Source: Diphasiastrum complanatum (Eukaryota > Streptophyta > Lycopodiopsida > Lycopodiales > Lycopodiaceae). Taken from it: a stretch of 64,000 nt of DNA. The stretch spans positions 1 to 64,000 of the forward strand of contig MU832143.1 of assembly GCA_029204225.1 (NCBI GenBank), written 5' to 3'. This document shows positions 33,843 through 46,200 of the stretch, piece by piece (the stretch's first letter is position 1; each line of letters opens with the position of its first letter). The position numbers and the translations under genes were made by a program. Under the pieces are notes generated by a model. That model made no database searches. It was not told the DNA's origin and worked only from the letters and a program-made list of their open reading frames with translations.

Positions 33843-34440
33843 ATGATTATCGGCGTGCAAGATATTCTTCTACACATTGCTTTGCTTTTAACCACCTCGT
33901 CAAGGTTTCCTAAATATTGTTATGATTTTCCCTCGTTCGAACTTGCCTGTTGATCTGTTACGTGTGTGTGTTTGCTGCTTCATTCAATTTTTACAATCAT
34001 CTACTGATCTCGTCAGCGTGCACAGATTATCCTAGACGTTGATAAGCTTTCTACTTTCTCATCAAACTGATTAGACATTTGTTACGCTTTTCCCCTCATT
34101 CGAAACTTTCCTGTTTAAGTATATGCGTCATGTGAGTGTGTGTGCTTCATTGGTTATTTGGGATCATCTCTTAATCTCATGAACGTGTACATTTTTATGC
34201 TGGAGGTTACTATGCTTTTCCCTGCTGATTATGCTTTTCCCCTCCTCGTTCAAACTTACCTGTTACACGATATTATACGTCATGTGCGTCAGTTTGCTTA
34301 ATTCGCTGTTTACAATCATCTCTGAATCTCATCAGTGTGGATAGTATTATCCTAAACGTTTCCATGTTTTTTCGCATCTCATTCAAAGTTCTTAGGTGTT
34401 GTTATTCTTTGTATTTCCTCATTTAGACTGAAACCGTGAG
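33843..34440 (+). repeat. Diverged tandem repeat, ~165-bp unit x 4, upstream of a gene model
   Basis: Four diverged copies begin near 33843, 34008, 34172 and 34322. Landmarks in order are 'atctc(a/g)t..cgtg..cag', 'tatcct(a/g)(a/g)acgtt', 'gcttttcccctc..ttc.aac', 'cctgtt', 'cgt(c/g)..tgtg', 'tttgct' and 'acaatcatct'. The array ends about 190 bp before the start codon at 34634. Confidence 0.65.
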
Positions 34441-34633
34441 ATTTTTCCGGATTTTGCCACGCTTGCGTGTGTAACCATTGACGAATTTCCATGTGACAAT
34501 TTTCAGCTCTTGCTTAACTCCCAAAGGTGGGATTCAAATTTATCTGCCCTTTAAGCTCCGTGACTCGCCCCGTCTTCTACATATAATGAATTAAGCCTCG
34601 TAACTTTATCCCGTTCCACTTCCGTCTGAGGGC

Positions 34634-35185
34634 ATGACTGAATTAAGCTTTAGGCTTTTTAGTGTTAATGTGAAAGTGGTAAGCTATTATGATGATTTGC
34701 TAAAAGCGGAGCTGTCACTCCGAGGTGAGTTTGAGCATCAAATTGAGTAGTTTTAAGATTAATTTTAATTTTCAAATTGAGTAGTTTTAAGATTAATTTT
34801 AATTTTTTTATAATGCAATCGTTGATTTAGAAATTTTTAACAGTTAAGGCAAAGCTTCTCTTCAAAGATCAATCACCTTGTTTATAATAATGTATCAATT
34901 ACCTTGTTTATAATGATTAATTATCATAATAATCAATTGGTGCTTTGAAAATGGCTCAACAGAAAAATTTTCGTAAGTTTTATAGGATATCATTTGACCA
35001 GGAATGAAATTCCACGAGCTTATTCACAGTTTATGGAAGGTTATTCACAGACGTGAGGATCGTGAAGTTGCTATGAAGGAAATGGCCACAGAAAGACTGA
35101 ATAAGATAGCTCATTATTTTATGAGATTGCAATATTCATCAAAACATATCATGCTAACATCACATGTCTATGCGGCTTTATTGAG
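34634..35185 (+). CDS. Hypothetical protein, two-exon gene model (5' part)
   Basis: Exon 1 (34634-34724) starts at an ATG and ends at a canonical donor, CGAG|GTGAGT. Exon 2 (35002-35185) begins after CCAG and ends at TTGAG|GTAAAG. The split codon (G + GA) joins the two frames without a stop, giving 91 residues with an open end. The start reads 'MTELSFRLFSVNVKVVSYYD', and exon 2 contains 'FHELIHSLWKVIHRRED' and 'LNKIAHYFMRLQYSSKHIML'. The product looks helical and is rich in His, Arg and Lys. I do not recognise the family. No continuation exon was found before 40140, where the kinase exon needs a different phase, so this may be a separate gene or a decayed gene start. Confidence 0.45.
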
Positions 35186-35249
35186 GTAAAGCTTTTCTTC
35201 TATATTGGAATGGGCTCGATAATTTCGTTTTCTTTGTCAAGAGCACTTC

Positions 35250-35739
35250 AAAAAATATCAAAGTAATTGTGATCATATACTAAAGCTAGACATGTTTGAA
35301 ATTGCTACATGATTAAGATGCCCAAGCCCATAGTGCCAAATCAATTCTTTATTGACAAGAACAGAGATATTTAAGGCATGATTTGTTACAAAATAGTTTT
35401 TTGTAGAATCTGATTCCTAAGCATGAGAACCCTCGAAGTGTTACTAGACTCATAGATAGATTTTAAAGATTCCCAAGCCTCTTTAGCACTCTTACATGAT
35501 GATACTTCCCTTAAAAGATCATTGCTTACATTCATCTTAATACAGTGAAGTGCAAGCCTAGACCTCTTCTTGTATCTCACTAATTCCTGTGCACCTAGAG
35601 GTTCATCTTCATCATCTATTAGAAACTCATAAAGATCCTGGAGCACCATTAGTGACTCCATCCTCACTTTCCAAATAGCATAATTGGTAGAATTTAACCT
35701 CTCACTAGCTTCTAGAAGGTAGGCTCCCACTGATCCCAT
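35250..35739 (-). pseudogene. gag: Internally deleted Copia gag with a pol remnant
   Basis: From an ATG at 35739 the minus strand encodes 117 residues of UBN2 gag ('LNSTNYAIWKVRMESLM', 'SAKEAWESLKSIYESSNTS'), close to the gag of element C. After its stop, about 35250-35370, another frame reads 'VNKELIWHYGLGHLNHVAIS', the GAG-pre-integrase motif (LWHxRLGH). The knuckle and protease between them are deleted, and nothing follows to the left. It shows that an autonomous relative of element C existed. Confidence 0.8.
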
Positions 35740-36358
35740 CTTACTAGCAAGATTCTACACACAAAATATAGATTCGTTTGGACCTGAAACTCACAAAGGT
35801 TTCTAACTTGCAGTGTTTCACTCAAATGTTGACTTCTAATCCAACAGATGGATTTGTAATCACAGTTCTATCACTCCCTCACAAAGCTAGAATGAAGATA
35901 AGATGAGATGAAAACTACTCTCAAGCAAATCTTGCCAATCTTGGCTATTCTTGGACAAAAACTGACTCTATCTCTCTCATTCACTTTGATGTACTTTCAA
36001 GACCTGGTTTTCACTTTAAGAAGGTCTGAAATCAGCCTAGATTAATTAGTTTTTATGAAACAAATTCAAAACTAATCAATGGCAATGATCTTGGTAGCTT
36101 ATCCTAGGATTTGCATGAAAAATTACATCAAACTGACACCAGATGAATTTTCTATGATCCAATGAATATGGGTTATTAAATGCTGGTTCAGAGATGCCCA
36201 CACGTGTGAACAATACAGATTTTGATCCTGAAAAAGTTTGGGATCAAATCCCCTCACCAAAACCTGGATACCAGCTCGCCCTTCCAATACTAGCTTTTTG
36301 CACCAAAACTTGCTAAAACTGGATTAGATTCAAACACAGATCAATGGCCTTGTACTTG

Positions 36359-36370
36359 GCTCTGATACCA
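36359..36370 (-). other. Primer-binding site (tRNA-iMet type)
   Basis: The complement reads TGGTATCAGAGC, next to the LTR at 36371. The 620-bp leader lies between this and the gag start at 35739. Confidence 0.9.
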
Positions 36371-37062
36371 TGTGAAAAGTACAGTACTAAGGACCAAAAA
36401 TGGATCTTTGAATGATCCACAAGGTGATTGTATGCTTGTTAAACAATCTACCAGAAACTAGTCATCAGAAAACAAGATCTAGTTTAGCAGCTTGATAGGA
36501 AACAAGTAGAGACAATCAAAGCATTGGTCAATTAGTATAATCCAACTCCACACGTGTGGAAATAAGGCTGTAGTACGGCCTGTAGACAATGTTTACAAAG
36601 TGCCAAAGCTGGGTTTCATTGGAAATCAAGAGTAATCACCATACAATGAGAGGAAACTCGAGTTTCTCCTTGAGGCTCCAAAAAGTTTCTATCTTCACAC
36701 TATGGAGAATGGGAATACATAGTAAAACACACTTCCTTTGCAAAGTTAGGTGAAAATCCAACATGTAATAAGGAAGTAGACTCCACTTTCTTGCCCTAAT
36801 GTGAAAACCCTAGCTTAGGATCCAAGAGTCATGCTTGGTAGGTGCATGGTAGGTACAAATCTCATTATAAATCATGGTCTAGATCCTACAAAGTAGGAAT
36901 CACTACCAAATGGACACAACCACTCCTCTTGACTCGTGGTAACCTACTTTAGGTGTGTATGTACAAGTGGCACTTTGGCCATTCAAGTAACCAACAAACA
37001 ATATTGACAAAATGTACAATATTCTACATGGCTAGATTTGCCAATGTAGGCAATTTTTCACA
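36371..37062 (-). repeat. 5' LTR (692 bp), minus orientation
   Basis: TGTGAAAAGTACAG..GCAATTTTTCACA ends, akin to elements B and C. It contains CACACGTGTG at 36549-36558; another copy of the palindrome lies in the leader at 36199-36208. Confidence 0.8.
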
Positions 37063-37999
37063 TCTTAGTGTGTCAATATGATCATCACCTAGTTTTCGTA
37101 TGCAAGTGGCAAGCTTAAAAACAATGTCATAATTGCGTCTAAATCGTTGATGACTGATCTGATAGCCGCCATTTGCTCAAGGAGGGTCTTGAACTAGTTG
37201 ATATGATTCTACAAAGTGTTACATCCATGTCCAGTCTAGAGGATAATATGGTATCATAGTCGCCGCTTTCACAGATTAGTGCATTCCCAACTGTGCCTGA
37301 CAAGGCAATATGGTGCCTGGTCTCATCCACAAAGGTCGTGGAGGTCTTGAGAGATGGTGTGCCTGCTTGAGCCTAAATGCCAGCCTGAGCTGTTTGTTAT
37401 GGACTAGCTGTAGGCCTAATTTTTCATCCCTCCACACCTTAAGTGAGAGCGTGAACATATTATTATGCTTGTAACTTGGTATCAAGGTTCTTTATGGTAC
37501 AAAAATTTTATGCCAACTTAAATAGTATCTAGATCAAAGAGGGCCCATTTCCTTAGTGTTGGCTCAAATGAAAAGCAAGTCAGAGACTGGTTAGTAGAAG
37601 CAAATAATGTAGTGAGAGATTTTTCCCTTGATAGTGGTGTTTGAATTTTTTGTCGTAATTAAAAAAAACTTAATTTCTTGTTTTGGGTGTCAGTCTTTTC
37701 TACAATGGTCAAGTTATTATTGGATCCCTCTCATCAAATAGTCAAAGTTGATTGCAAGATCTGTTCAAATTCTATTACAAAAAGTAGGATACTACAAACT
37801 TTAGATTTTTTGATTTTCTTGCACTTCAGTATATCCATCCTTTTTCTTGGAGATCTTTGTTATCGTATTTTCTACAATTTACTGCTTCACTAGTAGTTTA
37901 TGGTTCTTTATTTTGATTATTAGTATTTGAGATACTTACAGTTTGCCAAGTTTGTGCCACTTAATCTTTTTCTACATTTGCATATTTTCTATTTGGATG
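37063..37999. other. Degraded sequence with a possible primer-site remnant
   Basis: No gene seen. 'aacttggtatcaaggttc' near 37477 resembles a mutated plus-strand primer-binding site, so an old element may start here. Short frames in 37139-37485 have no recognised domain. Confidence 0.35.
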
Positions 38000-38700
38000 A
38001 TCGTTCTTCCTTAAGTAGGGTGCTCCGCTGCACTTTATAGCTCCTCAATTGGATGTATTGATGTTCACTTTATGATTTTCCAATTTTCATTAGTTTTCAA
38101 GACTATCCTTTTGTGCTTTTTTGTTTCCTTCTTTGTAGATGTTTACATAATTTTTCGTCCTACAATAAGGTGCTTGCAATGCATTTTTTAGCTTGTAAAT
38201 CTAATTGGCCTACAATCCAAATCGGCATTTGCCCAAAATTTATCACCGTTAAGAACCTTACCATTTCTCATCACTATTCCATCTTCTATGGAATACTTAA
38301 GATACGTATGATGCTCTCCTTTTGCTTGTCCATGACTAACCTCCTATTCCACTTTCTTACAATGAGGATCTTCCTGCTGAGCCTTCCTTATCTTAGACAA
38401 TAAGTCATTTTTGATAACTACAAATGACGTCTAATACACTATACGAGATAGTGCATCTGCCATATGATTCTCAGCTCCTTCTTTTACCGAATCTCCATTA
38501 GGAATTTTTTCATAAGCTCAGACCATTTGGATTGCTGGCCTTTAAGGTCTAGTTGCTTACAAAAGGATCTATAGGTATCATGATTAGTAGATACCTCAAA
38601 TTTTGATCCATGCAGATAATGCCTCCCATGCCTTTAATACATGAAGAATGACATACAACTCCAGTTGAGCTACAATCATCTTCATTAGTTGTTTGTATCG
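38000..38700 (-). pseudogene. Gypsy RNase H-integrase fossil
   Basis: The minus strand reads 'LHGSKFEVSTNHDTYRSFCK', 'DLKGQQSKWSELM' (RNase H end, about 38480-38620), then 'KIRKAQQEDPHCKK' and 'HTYLKYSIEDGIVMRNGKVL' (linker to integrase, about 38250-38400). The same motifs occur in the chromovirus at 46750-47160 ('[10 protein letters not shown]', '[20 protein letters not shown]'). Stops and frame changes show it is dead. Confidence 0.75.
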
Positions 38701-39000
38701 ACTTTTACTTGAGTGACTATGATGTCAAACTCTTTCCATAATATATTTTGTCTAAGACATTGATCTCAGGAATTGTCATCCTTCCTTTTTCCATGTTTCT
38801 AGTGTAATGGAATAATTGTCTAAGACATTTATGTCAAGAATTTTTATTCTTCCTTTTTCCATGTTTCTAGTGCAATGAAAAAATCAATCGTCAAGTGGAA
38901 TTCTTCTTCCCATATGTTCTTTCTTATTCCTTATGTGTATGCTTATCTAACTCACTCCTATAATGATTGTAACCCATTTGACTTTTATTTTTGAATTTTG

Positions 39001-39110
<110 letters not shown>

Positions 39111-39326
39111 CTAATAAGATATCAAAATGTATCAGATACAGTCAAAGCACCGTGTGCTAACAAAGCCAAAGCTAATAAGTGTGCGTAAACTGCAACAACA
39201 ACTAGTGATGTTAAATCTTTGAGGTGTACGAAATGAATGAAGATGCCCATGACTATTCTAGTGCTTCAAGTGTCTACTGCAGCGTGCTCATCTCTCCCCA
39301 AAGTCTTACCTCGTGATGCACAGTTC

Positions 39327-40139
<813 letters not shown>

Positions 40140-40264
40140 AATATCGCATGATAGCCAAGAAAGGAGAAGGCACATTCTCAGAAGTATTAAAAGCGCAGTG
40201 CCTCAAAACAAACAAATATGTTGCCATCAAGTGTATGAAAAACACTTTTGGAAGTTTGGATCAG
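40140..40264 (+). CDS. MOK: MOK-like kinase exon a: glycine loop and catalytic lysine
   Basis: Reads '[19 protein letters not shown]', then '[16 protein letters not shown]'. Acceptor GATAG before 40140 (phase needs one base from the previous exon); donor CAG|GTCTCT after 40264. The codon end is phase 0. Confidence 0.88.
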
Positions 40265-43200
40265 GTCTCTCTCAATCTCACATTCTCTCTTTGTGGAGTG
40301 AGCTAAACAAGTTCTCTATTTTATGTTCAATAAATACAGCACTCTCCCACAAAATGTAAGATGCATGTAGATGTACATTGTTTCATCTTGTTGCAATTTT
40401 TGTTACATTTTACTTCTCTCTCTAGATAAATCAAACTTATGGTCGCAAGCCATTATAATATGCTCCCAAAAGCCAAATATATGTCAATCTACATTGTTTT
40501 GTTTTGATTGAACCTTTTGGTACTTGATGCCATCTTCTTCCCTATGTAGAATTTAATTTACGTTTATTGGCTTCCAATCATGCCACACTACTTGGACTCG
40601 GGACTCTCACACTGCCTCAGATTCACATTGGGATAGCTCAGGGTGTCTTCTCACCAGCTAGCTATCAAGAATGGGAGGTTCCACAGAATTCTCAGAGAGG
40701 AGCGAATTTGCCAATTATGCTCTCTAGATGAAGTGGAGTTTGAGGAGCATTTATCTTTAGTTGTCCTATATACTATGAGATCAGAGGGAGATATCACTGC
40801 CTGTTTCGAGACATGCCTACCACTCTACGCTCTCTCGTAGCGAGGCGAGATCTATGTGGCACAGCTCCGCATCTTACCACTCAGCCCTTGAATTCTTCTT
40901 TCTTTATCAGGCGGAGATTGCGAGATACAGTGCATGATGATGATGATGGTTATGACGATGATGAGGCTGAGTGTACTTCTCACCATCACTCTATTGCCAC
41001 TCTATTGCCAGGATCACGAGACCTCCTATGCAGAGACACTTCATATAGACGACGTCAGAGGGCTCCAGCGCCTGCAGCTCGCATTACATCTTTCTATAGC
41101 ATCAGCATGAACTTTACATCATGACATAGATGCATTTATTATTATGCACATACTCTCTCATTTCCGCACTTACCTTAGTTTGTACTAGATGTTTCTTTAT
41201 TACAGCTTCGGAGACATTTTATACGCTCCCATTGTTACTACATACTTGCCATGCATTTCATTAGTCTTATATGCCTTTTAGCATGAAAAATACATTAATA
41301 AAACTTGCTTTTTTTCTTTATTCTCTCTCTTAGCGCTCTAGCTCCATCCTCATTGATTTCATGGCTCCACGTAAGCGTGGGGGAAGTAACTCCCCCGCTC
41401 TCCACCTCATCTCGGAAGTAGCTCCAATGCGGATTCCAACACCTTTATTGCTACTGATTTCATCGCCGACAGACCTCCAGCTCCAGAGCTGCCATCACTG
41501 TCCTCCAGCGCTCCAGCGCTGGCATCACCTGCAGTGCTGCCCATTGCTGCTTCCAATGCTGCCTCTGCCTCTGCCTCTGCCTCCAGCGCTGCCTCTGGCT
41601 CCAACGATGCCTCCACTGCTGAGAATATCTACAACGATGTTGGGAACATCTCTAGTGCTGCTGGGGACACCTCCAGCAGTGCCCCCAATATTATTGCCAC
41701 TGACTCCATCGCTGGGGGGACAGTCAGTGCTGTCCCTTCCTCATCTGACATTTCTTCATCGTATGCTGCCTACCTATCAGGTTTTACCAAAAATGCTCGA
41801 CATCTACATGCCTAGGAAAGCATTTGAGGGCTATCTAAAAGCAGAGGTAGATGCCTTAAAATTCGAAGTATAGCAGCTTAAGCTGACAATGTCGACGCTG
41901 CTCCAAGACAACATGGCTCTCAAACAGAAAATCCAGACATTGGAAGGAACGCCATCCCCAATGACAAGCAAAATCGATGAGCTAGAACGTCACCTGAGTG
42001 AACACAAGGAGACTACAAAAACTTGCGCTTCTTTATTTCACAAACCCAACAGTTTGTCGTTCTTGCATAACGGCTCACTCATTGAATCGAATGGAAATGT
42101 CAATATTTCTTCTCCTTATGTGCATTATGCTTTAGAAATGGTTGAATGCATGAATATTGTGATTTGCAATATTGCTCGTTCAAGAATGCAAGAAAATCTA
42201 TTAGGAGGCTAAAGCATCGGGACGTTTTGCTATTTATCGGGATGGTCATTGATATTTGGATCGTGGTCCATCTACCTCTAGTGCCTAGGAAGTTGGGGCT
42301 CTCGGGCGTAGGAGCAGCCTGAGGCCCCATCCACATCATCTCGTATTGGTCTTTGGAACTGTAACGACATCCATTCTTCAGCAGCTGCAAGAGATTTAGC
42401 AAACTTCATAGCAAAGGGGCACATCCTTCTTTTCACTGAGACTCATGAGAGTCAATTTCGAGGACTACCGGAGTTTCATGGATTCAGATGGTTTTTGGTT
42501 TTTGGATTAGAGACTAGATCTGTAGGGGGCGGAGGTTTTGGTGGAGTTGCATGCTTATACAGGGACTCATTATAGCCTATCATTGATCTGGTTCGACAGG
42601 ATGAGCATGCGTGCTATTTGTGGCTTCGATTTCTTGGCTGGAGTATTGGGCTTGATAGGGATTTGTATCTGGCAGTTTGCTATTTTCCAGTAGAGTCTTC
42701 GACTTTCGCTGATAGTATGGGCCCCCCCATATGCTGATCTCTCATCAAATTTCTTCTTTACGTGGAGCGTGGTTATATACTTCTAGCCGGTGACTTCAAC
42801 GCCAGGACCTCCTCTAGACAGATAGAGTTTCATATGATCACTGATGACCCTTTAAGGATACATGCCATGGATAGTACGGATATGGGGATTGACAGGATAT
42901 CTGCTGATGATTGTGGCCCAGCCTCTACATATGGTGAGCACTTTCTTTTGCTGGGTGAGGCCCATGAGCTTTCCATTTTTTATGGCTTATCCTGTTGGCC
43001 AAGATCTGGTGACTATACTTGCCACCCTCATGGTGGTGGGCATAGTGTTGTGGATTATTTCATGAGGTCACCATCTCTTATACCCTTTATTACGTCCACG
43101 TCCTGAATATAGGATTCAGTATGATCCTAGACTTGGATACACGACGGTACTCCAGTGCTCGAGATTATTGCTTACGCCACATCATACTGGACGAGACCTG

Positions 43201-46200
43201 TAAAGTAATTAATAACCTTGTGAGGCCCAGACACACTATTTGGAGTTAATACATGGTTTAGGACAGTCAATGCATGTGTAGAGTATCAATAGCAATGGAA
43301 TTTCTTAATTGGGGAGTTTAGGCCTTGCATGACTGCATGCACAGGGTGGTCTTGGTTTTGGTTCCTTGGCATTCCTGGTTGTTCCATATTGCTTGGTTTC
43401 AGATGATGTAGCCGAAATGTTCCCTTCGTCGTCGCGATGTTGATCCTGAGCTGTTCCCATTCTTACCAGCTGCCATTCACCAGGTTAATTCACCAGGTTC
43501 GCCTTCACCATAGTCGACGTTGTCGATAGATTTAGTTTTTGGTCCAGTGAGATGGTCATCCTGTTGAGGAGACCACATGGGAGCCTATTGATGTCTTTTA
43601 TCATACACCATCACTTGCGGATCAGGATCGTGCTCTTGCTGCACTTGTTGATTCCTCTACATCAGATGCTGCTCTAGTTGTTGATGCACCAGGGCTTGCT
43701 GCTGTTTGATCCAGTTTCTTTTCGACAGTTGGGTCTTTTTTTGTGTCGGGGAGAGTTATGGACTTGGCTCATTACATTCGCCACGTCCATTTACATTTAC
43801 TTCACTTTATGCATAAGCAGGCCTTGGGCCCTTTTTTATTCATTATTGACACTTAGACTATATGGTTGGCCTTGGGCCTTATTATTCATTATTTGGACAT
43901 TTGGACATATTCCTGGAGAGTGGGGGCCTTTTTGAAGGGCGCACTATTATCCCTCCCAGTTGGGCCCTAACCACTGGAAGCTTCCTTTTAGGGCTTCCTC
44001 TAGGCTATAAGTAGGGAATCTGTGTCATTTGTTACTCAGCTGATGATATTGATCTCTCTCTTTAGTCTCCTTAATTTCTTTTTCCTGCTTTCTAGGGTTA
44101 AGTCTTGCTTATGTGATGGTTTCATAGCTTAACTCTAGATCAGTTGTGATTGCATTCGTAACTAGTAGGATGTTGTAAAACGCCTTGTAGAGCTTGCCAA
44201 AAGTTGAATCAAAGTTTTATGAAGCTTTCCTTGAAGTTAGAGCCAAGAATTCGGTGAATTGTTTTTGTAGAAGGCCGAAAAAAGCTGAAAAATAGCCTTT
44301 TTTTGGTGATTTTTGGGGGATGGATTGCTCTCAATCCACAAGGGGATCATGCTGAAGTTTTTCACAGCCTGTTTAGTACTCATCTTGACCTATCCAACAA
44401 GCTATCAGACTTATAAATTGATGGCCGGGGGCTTATGCTCCGTCTCCATCAACTTTGAAGCAAAAAGCTCTTCTACAAATCATGAAATCTTTGTTCTTAG
44501 CCCATACTTCTTCTTAGGACCTGTGTGAATGCTTCACGGAAGTCTAATAGACCATTTAAGATTGTTGGTAACATCATTTTTGGGCTTGGGGAGGTGTTTG
44601 CATGTTTTTAGACAGTATGGCCTAGAAAAAGTGGGCCCTAATACAGAATTCAGACGCTCTGTTTTCGCATGTGTGAAGCTGAGTTGGCAGGCTGATGTGT
44701 CAACCATCTCGGTCACTTGGTCTTCCTCCGTACTGTGCTTTACAGCGCCTAATTTGGTGCACTGTAGCTCAAGTTATGGCCATTTGAAGTTTTGGCAATT
44801 TTGTGAGCAAAATTGTCAAAATCCGTAAAGGTTTTGATTGCATGCTTGCTTTTTCCCTAAATTGTGGTATTGTACTTGTATGGATTGGTTGCATGTTGAT
44901 TTTGAGAGTGTTTTTGACATGCATGAGGGATTTACAGTCGTTTTGAGTGGTCATACGCATGTGCTATGATGGTTGGGTCACAAATTAATGATTCTGGCTG
45001 ACAATGTCCGTACAACTGAAATTTACATAAAAATTCCGTAATGTCAAAAAAGCAGTTGATGTCACATGCTTTTTATGCCGGACTGACATTATGTTGGTAA
45101 GATTAGGAATCGAACAATATGTTGATTTTTCCGATTTCAAATGCCTATATACTGAAAGTGTTTTTGATGAATTTCAAATTACGTAAAATTCAAAAAAAAA
45201 ATTAAATTTCAAAAATTCAAAATTTCCAATTTTTTGAATTGTCTATAAAATGAACTAAAGTTAGTGAATTGACCATATTGGAGTCAATTTGAGTCAGAAT
45301 TGGTTAACTGTACTTTACTTATAGTTAAGAATAGACGTATTCATTAACTAAAGTTAGTTATTAGATAGATAATTGAAGATGGCAGAAGAAGTTGCAAATT
45401 AGGTTGTGCCAAATCCGGCTGCACTATCATTGCCATCAGTTGAGTATGGCACTCAATGACATGAACCATCAGAATAATATGAGAGACAAATAGATGGAAG
45501 TTCATTTGAACCAGATTAAATTACTGTCATCTTTGAATCTCGGGTTTCAGCCTGAAATCTATTCAGGGGAGAAGGAGAAGAAACCGGAAGTTGCGGAGGA
45601 CTGGCTTGTTAAGTGGAGCAGTTATTTCAGTGTGCATGGACTTCCTGATGAGAAGAAGATTGAAAGTGTCGTGCTAATATAATATGAAAATGATTCCCAT
45701 TTTGGTCATATTTGGAACATTGTTTGGACCGAAAGAAATGAGGACTCTAGTGAATCAAGTTCACAGGGGTCTCAACTAACAAAGAAAAATAAGAAGATTG
45801 TGGAACAATATACCATTTGAGATGGATTGTTATTTTGGAATATGGAAAGGTTTGTGTACCTGGTGATGATGAGCTCAAACGCAAGATTTTGTTTGAGTGT
45901 CATGACATACCCCCTGTGCAGGACATCCCAGTAACACAGGACTCTTGACTTGGTCAGAAGAGAGTTTTATTGGCCAAAACTCAAACCATACGTCGAGTCA
46001 TATGTCACCAGGTGAGAGTTCGAGAAGAGGATGTGCACAAAATTGCCTTTCGGACTCGTTTTGGACACTATGAATTTTTAGTTATGCCCTTTGGATTGAC
46101 TAACGCCCCTGCAACATTTATGATGTTAATGAACGATGTGCTTAGACCGTTTATGGGCAAGTTTGTGGTTAATTTTGTTGATGACATACTTGTTTACAGT

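Noticed and set aside
41407-41616. Alanine/glutamate-rich minus-strand frame
   Set aside because: Shadow of the low-complexity LINE ORF1 start on the plus strand.
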